53,323 nt of DNA from Candidatus Gastranaerophilales bacterium. Its GTDB lineage: Bacteria > Cyanobacteriota > Vampirovibrionia > Gastranaerophilales > Gastranaerophilaceae. A model generated the notes under the pieces. The model made no database searches. It was not told where the DNA came from and saw only the letters and a program-made list of their open reading frames with translations. Position numbers and translations under genes: made by a program. Location: positions 1 to 53,323 of the forward strand of contig CALUVN010000007.1 of the NCBI GenBank assembly GCA_944324235.1. Reading direction: 5' to 3'. Numbering within the stretch: position 1 is the stretch's first letter; every line of letters begins with the position of its first letter. This document shows, one piece after another, positions 35,674-44,837 of the stretch.

Positions 35674-37002
35674 ATGAAAAAAAGTTTAGTGAAATATCCG
35701 TTCCTGACGGAAGATGTAGAAGTATATGAAAGAGAAAACGGGCATAAGATAGTTCTTGCGCACAAAGAAGGCGACCTTGCTAATGTCAGCACCTGGGTCA
35801 AAACAGGTTCAATAAATGAAGATGACAAGATTAACGGGATTTCACACTTTCTTGAACACCTTATGTTTAAAGGAACTCACAAACACAAAGCAGGCGAATT
35901 CGACAGAATTCTTGAGGCAAAGGGCGCAATAGTAAACGCTGCAACATGGAAAGACTATACTTTTTATTATGTAACTTTACCGAAAGGCGAAAATTCCGGA
36001 GATTTATATGAAGCTATTGACTTGCACGCGGATATGATGATTGATCCGGTGCTTCCGGAAGTTGAAATCGGCGCTCCGTTTGATCTGAACGATACAACAG
36101 TGACGGACAAACGCGAACGCCACGTTGTTATTGAAGAAATAAGAATGAGAAAAGATCAGCCGTGGACAAAAGTTTATAATACATGTAACTTTAATATGTA
36201 CACGCAGCACCCGTACAAACGGGACGTAATAGGAACTCCGGAAATTATCTCTCAAGTAACGCAGGCTGAAATTATGAATTATTACAAAACTTTCTATTCG
36301 CCTGAAAATATGACAACTATTATAGTTGGAGATTACGACAAAGAAGAAGTCTTAAAAAGGGTTGAAAACGGTTTTGATTTTGCAGGACGACCGAACGCCC
36401 CGCATAAAACAAGAGAACTTGATGCTCCGGTTTCTGAAACTAAATATATTGAAAATAAAGCACACGTGAATACGGGCTATATGATGATGGGCTGGCTTGG
36501 GCCTAAAGCAAGTGACTTAAAAAACACAATCCGTCTGGATTTAATCAGCATAATTCTCGGGGACGGAACAAGTTCAAGACTTTACAGAAACCTCATTGAA
36601 AAACAGCCTGAACCGTTGTTTAACATGATTGACGCTGAACATTACCAATTTAAAGACGGAAACAATTTCTTCATACAGGCAAACTTTAAAGCAGAATACA
36701 AAGACAAATGCCTGCAGCTTGTAAAGGATGAACTGGCTAATCTTTTGAATAACAGAATTACTCAGGAAGAACTTGCCAAGGCTAAAAAGAAAACAAAATC
36801 AAAATTTGCATTTGCAGCCGAAACCGTATCGGAAATAGGTGAAACAATCGGTTATTATATGACTGTATGCGAAGATTTGAAACTTGTTGAAGACTATCTG
36901 AAGGATTTGGAAGAAATCACAGTTGAGGATTTGGAAAATACAATCAGAGAATACATTGACCTTAATCATGCTGTAATTTCAGTACTTTTACCGGAATCTT
37001 AA
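35674..37002 (+). CDS. M16-family zinc peptidase
   Basis: Pitrilysin-like, mitochondrial processing peptidase type; cytoplasmic, no signal peptide. 442 residues. The inverted zinc motif is HFLEH (H58, E61, H62), followed by LMFKGTHKH; the third ligand is in VIEEIRMR (E154/E155). The spacing is longer than usual because of an insert of about 15 residues (EIGAPFDLNDTTVTD). The C-terminal inactive domain (about 230-440) is also present. SD AGAGG about 9 bases away. Followed 29 bases later by the uracil-DNA glycosylase. Confidence 0.9.
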   Translation: MKKSLVKYPFLTEDVEVYERENGHKIVLAHKEGDLANVSTWVKTGSINEDDKINGISHFLEHLMFKGTHKHKAGEFDRILEAKGAIVNAATWKDYTFYYVTLPKGENSGDLYEAIDLHADMMIDPVLPEVEIGAPFDLNDTTVTDKRERHVVIEEIRMRKDQPWTKVYNTCNFNMYTQHPYKRDVIGTPEIISQVTQAEIMNYYKTFYSPENMTTIIVGDYDKEEVLKRVENGFDFAGRPNAPHKTRELDAPVSETKYIENKAHVNTGYMMMGWLGPKASDLKNTIRLDLISIILGDGTSSRLYRNLIEKQPEPLFNMIDAEHYQFKDGNNFFIQANFKAEYKDKCLQLVKDELANLLNNRITQEELAKAKKKTKSKFAFAAETVSEIGETIGYYMTVCEDLKLVEDYLKDLEEITVEDLENTIREYIDLNHAVISVLLPES

Positions 37003-37031
37003 CCTCAAGTTCATAAACTCAAAGGAATACA

Positions 37032-37622
37032 ATGACTGCTCAGTTTCAGAATGAACTTGATAAAATAAAAGAAAAATGTTTGCATTGTCAAAAGTGTGAA
37101 TTATGCAAAACCCGTCATAATATAGTATTTTCTGGAGGTATTCCAAATAACAAACTTATGCTTATCGGAGAAGCTCCTGGATATTATGAAGATATGCAAG
37201 GAGAGCCTTTTGTCGGTAAAGCAGGGCAGCTTCTGGATAAAATTTTTGCATCGGTCGGACTGTCCAGACAGAAAGATGTTTATATATGCAACACCTTAAA
37301 ATGCCGCCCGCCGGACAATCGAGACCCGCTTCCTGAAGAAAAAGAAGCCTGCAAAGAATACCTTGATGCTCAGATTGAAATTCTTAAACCACGGATAATT
37401 TTATTGTGCGGAAGAGTTGCTGTAGCATCAATGATGGACACGAAACTGGGAATTACAAGACTGCGCGGGAAATGGTATGAAGGTCCGCATTTTTCTAAAA
37501 TGATGCCGATTTTTCACCCGTCTTACCTGCTCCGTAACGACTCCAGAGAAAAAGGCAGTCCTAAATGGCTTATGTGGCAAGATATTCAGGAAATTAAACG
37601 CGTCTATGACCAGATGAATTAA
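37032..37622 (+). CDS. Family 4 uracil-DNA glycosylase
   Basis: Removes uracil from DNA; 4Fe-4S enzyme. 196 residues. Cluster ligands C19 and C22 (CxxCxLxxxR arrangement), C91 and C107; active-site GEAPG (46-50) and HPSYLLR (162-168). SD AAAGGA. A phage-polymerase-type fusion is absent. The stop is 2 bases from the convergent ilvB stop, with no room for a classical terminator. Confidence 0.93.
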   Translation: MTAQFQNELDKIKEKCLHCQKCELCKTRHNIVFSGGIPNNKLMLIGEAPGYYEDMQGEPFVGKAGQLLDKIFASVGLSRQKDVYICNTLKCRPPDNRDPLPEEKEACKEYLDAQIEILKPRIILLCGRVAVASMMDTKLGITRLRGKWYEGPHFSKMMPIFHPSYLLRNDSREKGSPKWLMWQDIQEIKRVYDQMN

Positions 37623-37624
37623 AT

Positions 37625-39244
37625 TTATACACTCTCAAGAGGTTCTACAACAAAATCAACAATCACAGTTCCTTTTGTATTAAACGCGAATTCAAGGGCA
37701 GAATTAATTTCATCATAAGAGTTCACGCGCATTGCAGGCAAGCCGTAACTTTGAGCAAGTTTTACAAAATCAGGGTTTGAGATTTTAGTTTCTGAATAGC
37801 GTCCATCACAAAATTTATCCTGTAACTGACGAACCATTCCCAGATAACCGTTGTTAATAACCATAATTTTAACCGGCAAATCATAATCTGCGCAGGTCGC
37901 AAGCTCCTGAATATTCATCTGAAACGACCCGTCTCCCGCGATACAAACAACAGGAGAATCACAGGCAAAAGATGCGCCTATAGCAGCAGGAAAACCAAAC
38001 CCCATAGTTCCAGCACCACAAGAAGAAAACAGTTTACGGTTACGGCTGAGAGTTAAATTTTGAGCCGCTAACACCTGATGCTGTCCGACTTCGGCAGTAA
38101 AAACAACATCTTTATCCAGCGTAAATTTATCAATTGCTCTAATAACTTCAAATGCATGAAGTTTTTCAGAGATTTTTTTTCTTGGAGCATTTTTTGATTT
38201 TAAAAGTCTTGCCTCATTTATCCAAGCCTCTCTTGCTTGCTGTTTGGCAGATGAAAGCATTTTTGAAAGAATAAGCTTTGCATCCCCGCACAGTTCAATA
38301 TGCGCAGCAACATTGCGAGACAATTCCTTTTTATTTATATCGAGCTGAATGAATTTTTTAGAGAGCTGTTCTTTATCAAAACAACACGTAATTCTATCGT
38401 TAAAACGCGCACCGATGGAAAGAACTAAATCACTTTCACGCAAAGCCTGATTGGCAGAAAAATCTCCGAAAATTCCGAGCATTCCTAGATAATTTTTATC
38501 ACCCTGAGGATAAGCGCCCAGTCCCATCATTGTTGAAACTACAGGAATATCAAGCATTTGAGCCAATTTACAAAGTTCATCGGATGCATCTGCCTGTAAA
38601 ACCCCGCCGCCTGCAACTATTACAGGCTTTTTAGCACTTAAAATTTCCGCCAACGCAAGGTTATAATCGCCCTCAAAAGTATCCGAACTGTTCACAACAG
38701 GTTTTCTATACAAATATGCAGACTTTGAAGAAAAAACATCTTTTGTAATATCAACAAGTACAGGCCCTTTTTTACCGCTTTGGGCGATTTGAAAAGCCGA
38801 TACAATCGTATCTTCAAGCGCATCAATCGATTTAACCTGAAAATTAGCTTTTGTGCAGGATTTTGTCATAGAACAAATATCAGCTTCCTGAAAAGCATCC
38901 CGTCCGAGCATATCCGAAACAACCTGTCCGGTTATAACAATAACAGGAATTCCGTCCAAATAAGCATCCATCAATCCTGTAACCGTATTTGTTCCGCCAG
39001 GACCTGATGTAACAAGGACAACACCACATTTACCGGACGTTCTTGCATAACCTTCTGCAGCATGTACTGCAGCTTGCTCGTGTCTCACGAGAACATGTTT
39101 TATATCGGAACGATTGAGCAATTCATCATAAACGCTCAGAACAATTCCGCCAGGATAACCGAAAATTGTATCGACTCCTGAATTTTTCAGAGTATCAAGC
39201 AAAATTTGAGCGCCTGTTAAAGTTTTTGCCACAGTGTTATTCAT
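37625..39244 (-). CDS. ilvB: Acetolactate synthase large subunit
   Basis: Condenses two pyruvates (or pyruvate and 2-ketobutyrate) in branched-chain amino acid synthesis; thiamine diphosphate and FAD enzyme. 539 residues. The catalytic glutamate is in LVRHEQAAVHAAEGYAR, the ThDP motif in GDGSFQMNIQELATCADYDLPVKIMVINN; the FAD domain is in the middle. The regulatory subunit ilvN is absent from the window. There is no SD; -35 TTGAAT, 17-base spacer and -10 TAAAGT with 6 nt to the ATG give a probable leaderless transcript starting just after the coiled-coil pair. Confidence 0.94.
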   Translation of the reverse strand: MNNTVAKTLTGAQILLDTLKNSGVDTIFGYPGGIVLSVYDELLNRSDIKHVLVRHEQAAVHAAEGYARTSGKCGVVLVTSGPGGTNTVTGLMDAYLDGIPVIVITGQVVSDMLGRDAFQEADICSMTKSCTKANFQVKSIDALEDTIVSAFQIAQSGKKGPVLVDITKDVFSSKSAYLYRKPVVNSSDTFEGDYNLALAEILSAKKPVIVAGGGVLQADASDELCKLAQMLDIPVVSTMMGLGAYPQGDKNYLGMLGIFGDFSANQALRESDLVLSIGARFNDRITCCFDKEQLSKKFIQLDINKKELSRNVAAHIELCGDAKLILSKMLSSAKQQAREAWINEARLLKSKNAPRKKISEKLHAFEVIRAIDKFTLDKDVVFTAEVGQHQVLAAQNLTLSRNRKLFSSCGAGTMGFGFPAAIGASFACDSPVVCIAGDGSFQMNIQELATCADYDLPVKIMVINNGYLGMVRQLQDKFCDGRYSETKISNPDFVKLAQSYGLPAMRVNSYDEINSALEFAFNTKGTVIVDFVVEPLESV

Positions 39245-39250
39245 AAATGA

Positions 39251-39279
39251 ACTTTAACACAGAAAACAAGCTTATTCAA
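39251..39279 (-). promoter_or_regulatory. ilvB promoter, probable leaderless
   Basis: TTGAAT (39274-39279), 17-base spacer, TGT-TAAAGT (hexamer 39251-39256) on the minus strand, then 6 nt to the ATG. Confidence 0.55.
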
Positions 39280-39810
39280 TTAAATATTTTCATCTTCTTT
39301 TTCCGCAGGATTTGCTGTCTCAGATTGAGTTGATGTATCGCTCTGCTGAGAATTTTCCTGCACTACCGGTTGTTCAACGGTATCAGCGGCAGCTCCATCC
39401 GAAGTCTCCGCGGAATCAGCCTGCGGGTCAATGGCTTCTGTATCAATCAATGTTTCAAGCTGTTGTTTTTTCTCTTCCATCTTTTGAATTCGATACTGAA
39501 TTTTCTTTTCATACTCGGCAGCTTTCAGACGTTTTGCATTAGCCTTTTCAGACAATTTATCTTTTTTCTTCTGAATCTTTTTTATAGCGCGGATTTCTTT
39601 TAACTTAGCTTTTTCTTTGGCTTCAAACTCTTTTTTTCTAAGTTTAGCTTCTTCTTCGGTCAGGTCAGTTTTTTGAAAAGATTGCTGTAAAAGCATCTGC
39701 CCTGCAGCTTCTGGATCATCAGGAATAACAGGTGCTGAAACAGGTTCAGCCGCAAATGCAGCCAAACCTGTTACTGTTAAAAATAAAAATCTTACTAATA
39801 TTTTATTCAT
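39280..39810 (-). CDS. Exported coiled-coil protein with acidic tail (176 residues)
   Basis: Signal peptide MNKILVRFLFLTVTGLAAFA, then a lysine/glutamate-rich single helix (about 45-125, predicted coiled coil). A low-complexity tail rich in D, T, Q, S and E follows (about 130-176). No enzyme motif. The start overlaps the 3' end of the preceding coiled-coil gene by 8 bases, so the two are coupled. A periplasmic chaperone-like or structural role, as in small helical exported proteins, is a guess. Confidence 0.75.
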   Translation of the reverse strand: MNKILVRFLFLTVTGLAAFAAEPVSAPVIPDDPEAAGQMLLQQSFQKTDLTEEEAKLRKKEFEAKEKAKLKEIRAIKKIQKKKDKLSEKANAKRLKAAEYEKKIQYRIQKMEEKKQQLETLIDTEAIDPQADSAETSDGAAADTVEQPVVQENSQQSDTSTQSETANPAEKEDENI

Positions 39811-40117
39811 TAATTAATTGATTCCAGAGTTGTTTTTTCTTTTCTATCTTTTGTTGAGTAGCAGCTCTTGCTTCTTCACGTTCTTGTTGTCTTTTTTGAA
39901 TTTCTTTTTGACGTGCTTCCTGTCTGGCTTTGAACTCTTCTTGTCTTTTAGCTCTGGCTTCTTCGTTAGCTTTTTGTTGTGCTTGTAATTCTTTTTCTTT
40001 ATCAACTATTTTTTGAGTGTGCTTCTGAATGAATCTTTCAGTGTAAGTTTCAGCCGCATAAAGTGCAGAAGTTGATAATAATGATACCACTATAGTTGCA
40101 AGTAAGATTTTTTTCAT
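39803..40117 (-). CDS. Exported charged coiled-coil protein (104 residues)
   Basis: Signal peptide MKKILLATIVVSLLSTSALYA followed by a continuous R/K/E/Q helix to residue 100. The SD TAGGAGGT is close to perfect and the promoter is near consensus, so expression is predicted to be high. Sibling of the next gene by composition and layout, and possibly an ancient duplication. Family not recognised. Confidence 0.75.
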   Translation of the reverse strand: MKKILLATIVVSLLSTSALYAAETYTERFIQKHTQKIVDKEKELQAQQKANEEARAKRQEEFKARQEARQKEIQKRQQEREEARAATQQKIEKKKQLWNQLINE

Positions 40118-40144
40118 ATTTACCTCCTATTAAGTAACAATACG

Positions 40145-40173
40145 ATTATACTAAAAAGTTTCATAAATATCAA
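40145..40173 (-). promoter_or_regulatory. Strong promoter of the exported coiled-coil pair
   Basis: TTGATA (40168-40173), 17-base spacer, TATAAT (40145-40150) on the minus strand, with the -35 inside the end of rph. Best promoter plus SD combination in the window. Confidence 0.85.
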
Positions 40174-40852
40174 TAATGTGTTTTATACCTTTTTTAGCAG
40201 CCTCAAAAATTTCGAGCATCTTTGAATAATCATAAGGAGCACCTTCCGCGGTTGTTTGGAACTCGACAATTTTGCCGCTTTTAGTAAGTACAACATTTGA
40301 GTCGACCTGAGCGTGAGAATCTTCGTCATAGTCCAAATCAAGACGAACTTCGCCAGCAATGATACCGGCAGAAATAGCAGCGACCGGTTCAATAATCGGA
40401 TTTTCTTTTAAAATTCCGTCCTCAACAAGTTTATCCAAAGCTGTTTTCATTGCCAGATAACCTCCGCAGATACTTGCGGTTCTTGTGCCGCCGTCTGCTT
40501 GAATTACGTCGGCATCTATTGTGATGGTCAAATCAGGCATTTTTTCTAAATCGACGCAGGCACGAAGACTTCTGCCTATCAATCTTTGAATTTCCTGAGT
40601 TCTGCCTGAAAGCTTGGTTCTTTCACGCTGACAGCGCACGGAAGTAGATGTCGGCAGAAGCGAATATTCCGCAGTTATCCAGCCTGATTTTGCGTCCTTA
40701 TCCATCCATTTAGGTTTAGCAGTTTCGACAGACGCAGTTGTCAAAACTTTTGTATCACCGAATTCAACAAGTACTGAACCTGCCGCATACTTTGTGTAAT
40801 TTGGTGTAAATTTAATTTCTCTTGTTTCATTGTTTTTTCTGTATTTTCTCAT
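40151..40852 (-). CDS. rph: Ribonuclease PH
   Basis: Phosphate-dependent 3'-5' exoribonuclease that trims tRNA 3' ends. 233 residues; PNPase/RNase PH fold with SGWITAEYSLLPTST, GRTQEIQRLIGRSLRA and the DADVIQADGGTRTASI active-site region. ATG overlaps the upstream stop by one base (TAATG). Last gene of the 42006-40151 cluster. Confidence 0.95.
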   Translation of the reverse strand: MRKYRKNNETREIKFTPNYTKYAAGSVLVEFGDTKVLTTASVETAKPKWMDKDAKSGWITAEYSLLPTSTSVRCQRERTKLSGRTQEIQRLIGRSLRACVDLEKMPDLTITIDADVIQADGGTRTASICGGYLAMKTALDKLVEDGILKENPIIEPVAAISAGIIAGEVRLDLDYDEDSHAQVDSNVVLTKSGKIVEFQTTAEGAPYDYSKMLEIFEAAKKGIKHIIDIYETF

Positions 40853-41082
40853 TATGACCGGCCTTTCATATCATAATCCCACATATATATTTGTCCGCAG
40901 TAACTGCATACCGCACATGCATTCATAAACTGTAAATCAGGTATGAATTTATAACCGTCAACGGTTATTTCAATTTCTCCCTTTTCGTTATAAACCTGCG
41001 CGTAACGCCTTGCGCCTTTATACTCTGGAGAAAACATCAATTCAAATTTATCTGTCGAGTTACAATTTTTACACTTAAACAT
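40852..41082 (-). CDS. Small zinc-binding-type protein (76 residues)
   Basis: Two CxxC pairs (CKNC at 4-7 and CSYC at 59-62) surround a strand-rich middle, the usual layout of a zinc ribbon. Family not recognised. A GGAAA weak SD; start is 3 bases after the upstream membrane-protein gene and the stop overlaps rph. May be a nucleic-acid or protein adaptor (inference). Confidence 0.7.
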   Translation of the reverse strand: MFKCKNCNSTDKFELMFSPEYKGARRYAQVYNEKGEIEITVDGYKFIPDLQFMNACAVCSYCGQIYMWDYDMKGRS

Positions 41083-41085
41083 TTT

Positions 41086-42006
41086 TTATTTTCCGGATTT
41101 CTTTGATGACTTTTTATCCTTCTTTTCCCCCAGAATTTTATACCACAACGTCCAGCAAATACTTCTTACAGGAAGCGTAAACCCGAACGCAACCAAGAAC
41201 ACTGACTGCTCCAGAATACTTTTTGCAAGCATATCAGGAGTTACAGGAGGTATATTTAAGGTACTGAACATTTGATTATAAGAGTCTAACGGAAGATTTG
41301 AAACAAACGGGATAATCGCATCGGTCAATAAATTTCTCAAATTCAAAATATCAAGGACAACATTGAACCCCATTGGTATCAAATAAAAAGTTAAAACAAC
41401 CAGTATCAGGACTAAAGCAACGGTCCTTGCAAAATTACCGCGGATTAAATCAAAACTCTTTCTAAAATATCCGCCGACTGATAAATCTTCTTCAAACGTA
41501 AATACCTGAAAAATTAAAATAAAGTATATAAAGAAAATTCCGCCTAAAACCCACAATAAAGGGAAACTTGCCAGTGCTACAAAAATACTGTACAAAAGCC
41601 ATAATCCGATATATTTAGGGGTTCTGCGTATAATAAGCTCCTTATGTGCGGCAAAATCATATACATGTCCGGAACTCAACGCCCCCTCCGTCATGGAATT
41701 TAGTGCGCCGTAAGCAATCAAAAACTGCCAGAACGCCGCAATAAAAAGCATTAATCCGGGTAATGCCAGCAAAAGCACTGCCAGCATAAAAGAAGGATAA
41801 TCATTCAGCGCAGGAAATTTTGCAGCAACATATTCAAAATTATCAGTAAGCACAAATGTAGACGCAAACACCCATATTATTCCGAACAACTGCCCGAGTA
41901 TCGGGAATGCCATATATGCCGTATATTTAAAAAAGTTAGATATATAAATCTTTATAGTCTCTCCGAATATAAACCAAACACTGTCCTGTAATTTATATCT
42001 AGCCAT
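41086..42006 (-). CDS. Multipass membrane protein of unknown function
   Basis: 306 residues, about six to seven hydrophobic segments (for example FPILGQLFGIIWVFASTFV and FLAVLLLALPGLMLFIAAF-like stretches). A central loop GGYFRKSFDLIRGN is reminiscent of DUF975/YciC-type membrane proteins, and the C-terminus is lysine-rich (KKDKKSSKKSGK). SD GAGGG. First gene of a cluster with a small Zn protein and rph. No transporter motif is visible. Confidence 0.65.
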   Translation of the reverse strand: MARYKLQDSVWFIFGETIKIYISNFFKYTAYMAFPILGQLFGIIWVFASTFVLTDNFEYVAAKFPALNDYPSFMLAVLLLALPGLMLFIAAFWQFLIAYGALNSMTEGALSSGHVYDFAAHKELIIRRTPKYIGLWLLYSIFVALASFPLLWVLGGIFFIYFILIFQVFTFEEDLSVGGYFRKSFDLIRGNFARTVALVLILVVLTFYLIPMGFNVVLDILNLRNLLTDAIIPFVSNLPLDSYNQMFSTLNIPPVTPDMLAKSILEQSVFLVAFGFTLPVRSICWTLWYKILGEKKDKKSSKKSGK

Positions 42007-42077
42007 ATTTTATCCCTCGCGTTATAATAAATAATATCAATAAACTTTCAATTTTACAAATACATTTTAACAAAACT

Positions 42078-42713
42078 ATGAAGAATTATACAGAAATAAT
42101 AAAATCACTAACCGAAAAAGACTTTACCGAAAATACTGTTAATCTGCATATGCACACAACATTTTCTGACGGAAAAGGTGACATCAAAGCTCTGACAGAA
42201 CAGGCAAAACAACTTGGATACCAACACATTGCGTTCTGTGACCACAACACGCTTGACGGCTACAGAAAAACAGATATATTAAAAGAAGATATAATTATTC
42301 CGGCAGTAGAATTTGACTGCTGGTGCGGATATGTTTTCCTGCATCTTTTAGGATACGGAGTTGATGTAAACAACGAAGAGCTGCTCTCATACTGCGCTAA
42401 AACCAAAAGAGAGACAGAAGCAGACTGGGTCAGAATATTTGCAAAACGACACCCGAAAGATTTAATAAAAGCAATACACAACGCTGGAGGAATTGCCGTA
42501 ATTGCGCATCCATGCTGCTGCTGGGCTTTGAGTCTTGAAAGTTTTATTAAAAAACTGCAAGGATACGGACTTGACGGTGTGGAAGTGTACTATCCTTATG
42601 ACAGACACCGAGGAATTATAAAATTTCATTCACGTCAAACCGCTGAAAAAATCGCTGATAAATTCGGACTTATAAAAACCGGCGGAACCGATTTACACAG
42701 TGCGAGCCTCTGA
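42078..42713 (+). CDS. PHP-domain phosphoesterase
   Basis: Polymerase and histidinol phosphatase superfamily; metal-dependent phosphate hydrolase. 211 residues. Metal ligands: H24 and H26 (NLHMHTTFSDG), D55/H56 (CDHNT), H144 (IAHPCCC), and D205/H207 (GGTDLHS) at the C-terminus. The substrate is unknown. No SD is visible. Ends in a 21-base overlap with the convergent gene. Confidence 0.85.
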   Translation: MKNYTEIIKSLTEKDFTENTVNLHMHTTFSDGKGDIKALTEQAKQLGYQHIAFCDHNTLDGYRKTDILKEDIIIPAVEFDCWCGYVFLHLLGYGVDVNNEELLSYCAKTKRETEADWVRIFAKRHPKDLIKAIHNAGGIAVIAHPCCCWALSLESFIKKLQGYGLDGVEVYYPYDRHRGIIKFHSRQTAEKIADKFGLIKTGGTDLHSASL

Positions 42714-43670
42714 TGATTTTTCTTTAGGCAAAACTAACCGCTTAATCAAATTACTTACGCCGCAACCGGCAAAAAGCCCTGCCCCCATACCCACAAGAGA
42801 GCCGACAGCTCCGAATTTTTTCGCGCCGAACGCTCCGCCGTATCCCATGCCGATACTAACTCCAAGAACATTTAATGCTCCGCGTCCTGCCTGTTTTGCA
42901 CCGGATTTTATTTTTTCTTCAGTATCTTCGCCTTTTTTCAAGCTTTTTACAATCTTTGGCAGCTCTAACAAACTCATAAATGCAAGCCCTAAAACTGAGG
43001 TTCTTTTTAATGCTCTGGCTGTTAAATCTTTAAATCCCCATAAGTCTTTTTTCACAAGAATTTGCTGTACGTATTGCTGCGTACCGTCAAGGTTTTTAAC
43101 TTTTGAAAGCACTTTCTTCCCGTCTTTTATTCCGAGAATTTTCTTTGTCAGTGTTCCGACCCACGTATTATATAAGGTTTTATCAAGAGAATACACGTTA
43201 TTTACAAACTTTTTCATTTTAGGAGATTTAGCACGTTTCATTAATTCATGCAGAAGCGTTCCTCTAAAAAATGAAAAATCGTGCTGATATTTTCTATAAT
43301 TATAAGCATTGGAAAATCTTGAACGGGTTAAAACAGATTTCGAATGCCTGTATGCATCCCTTAAATCTCTGCAATCTTCAGGCAAACTTACCAGCGTCAA
43401 TCCGCCAAGTCCTATTGCAGCAGCTACATCCCCCTGACTTACCATATCAGGAAGGCTGACAATGCGGCGCAACGGCGCTACACTGTTTAATAAAGTTTTT
43501 TCGACAGGTGCAGTTGCGGCTTCCGTAACTTTTTCGAATGTATCATCAAGTACATCGTTCACAGCACGCTTTACAGCCTGCTTTTGTTTCACGGCTTCCT
43601 GCACTAACTCAACCGGATTGGCGGAAAAACCTGTATTTGATTGTGAAACATTAACATTTTCTACAGCCAT
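42693..43670 (-). CDS. Unknown protein with C-terminal glycine zipper
   Basis: 325 residues from ATG 43670 (MAVENVNVSQSN); the longer frame would use a TTG with no SD. N-terminal polar region, then amphipathic helices (about 25-60), a hydrophobic strip (AAIGLGGLTLVSLPE), and near the C-terminus a small-residue membrane-insertion pattern (GYGGAFGAKKFGAVGSLVGMGAGLFAG). SD AGGT and TATACT -10 about 15 bases upstream. The 3' end overlaps the convergent PHP gene by 21 bases. Family not recognised. Confidence 0.65.
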   Translation of the reverse strand: MAVENVNVSQSNTGFSANPVELVQEAVKQKQAVKRAVNDVLDDTFEKVTEAATAPVEKTLLNSVAPLRRIVSLPDMVSQGDVAAAIGLGGLTLVSLPEDCRDLRDAYRHSKSVLTRSRFSNAYNYRKYQHDFSFFRGTLLHELMKRAKSPKMKKFVNNVYSLDKTLYNTWVGTLTKKILGIKDGKKVLSKVKNLDGTQQYVQQILVKKDLWGFKDLTARALKRTSVLGLAFMSLLELPKIVKSLKKGEDTEEKIKSGAKQAGRGALNVLGVSIGMGYGGAFGAKKFGAVGSLVGMGAGLFAGCGVSNLIKRLVLPKEKSSEARTV

Positions 43671-43747
43671 AATTCTACCTGACAAAGTATAACCTTATGT
43701 ATTTATAAAGTATTTTTATCAGGAAAAATTGCCTGTAAATTCAACAA

Positions 43748-44831
43748 TTAATTTTGCTTTAAATAAGTTTCAACAAAAATATCAATATCCCCGTCCATAA
43801 CAGAATCGACATTTCCAACTTCGCAACCTGTACGGTGGTCTTTAACCATTTTATAAGGATGAAAAACATAAGAACGAATTTGAGAACCAAAGTTTATATC
43901 AACATTTTCCCCTTTGAGTTCAGCAAGTTTCTTTTCATGCTCAGCCTGTCTTATTGCAAGAAGTTTGGAGGCAAGAATTTGCATTGCATTTTCTTTATTT
44001 TGCAGCTGCGAACGCTCCTGCTGGCACTTAACAACAATTCCTGTAGGTTTGTGAAGAATTCTGACGGCAGTTTCAACTTTGTTAACATTTTGTCCGCCTG
44101 CGCCGCCTGAACGCATTGTATCAATTTCCAAATCCTCCGGCGGGATTGTAATACTCTTTTCAAAATCTTCAATGATAGGAGAAACTTCTAAAGATGCAAA
44201 ACTTGTTTGTCTTTTACCGTTAGCATTAAACGGTGATATTCTGACAAGTCTGTGCACGCCGCGTTCCGCTTTTGCATACCCGAAAGCATATTTACCGGTT
44301 ATTTTGAAAGTCGCCGATTTTATACCGGCTTCTTCTCCATCAAGTTTATCAAGAAGTTCAACTTTCCATCCGCGTTTCTCTGCCCAGCGCATATACATTC
44401 TCAAGAGCATACTCGCCCAGTCTTGCGCATCAGTTCCGCCTGCGCCGGCATTTATCGTTAAAATTGCATCAGCAGCGTCATATTCTCCGCTAAGCATTTT
44501 CTGCAACTCGTATTTTTCGACTGATTTTTCAACAGCAGTCAATTTTTGCAAAGCTTCCGCCAGAAGTTCGCTATCGCCGATTTCAAGAGCTACTTCTGCG
44601 TCTGAAACTGCATTATCCCAATCATTAAAAGCAGCAACCGTTTCTTTTATTTCTCTGATACGTTGACCTATTTTAGAGACCTTATCTTTATCTGACCAGA
44701 TATCAGGTTTTTGCATATCATGCTCTAAGGACTCTAGTTCATCTTTCTGCGCAGCAAGGTCAAAGACACTCCTTTAACTGGATAATGCGCGGTTTTAAAT
44801 TATTCACCAATGTTTTTACTTCTGATTCCAT
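43748..44831 (-). CDS. prfB: Peptide chain release factor 2, with programmed +1 frameshift
   Basis: Terminates translation at UGA and UAA. The first reading frame gives 23 codons from ATG 44831 to an in-frame TGA at 44762-44760; after a +1 shift translation continues to 43748, giving 360 residues in total. Motifs: SPF tripeptide recognising UGA ([12 protein letters not shown]) and the catalytic GGQ ([13 protein letters not shown]). No SD; -35 TTGCAA and -10 TATTTT with 6 nt to ATG suggest a leaderless start. Autoregulated: low RF2 favours the shift. The start in the middle of the gene (MQKPDIW) is not the true start. Confidence 0.95.
44760..44774 (-). promoter_or_regulatory. RF2 +1 programmed frameshift site
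   Basis: CTT-TGA-C preceded by an internal SD AAGGAG (44769-44774) three bases upstream, the classical layout in E. coli prfB. The peptidyl-tRNA slips from CUU to UUU, skipping one base. Confidence 0.95.
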
Positions 44832-44837
44832 AATTTC

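Noticed and set aside
43748-44716. prfB as a truncated 322-residue gene
   Set aside because: The upstream frame plus the CTT TGA C shift site restores a full-length RF2.
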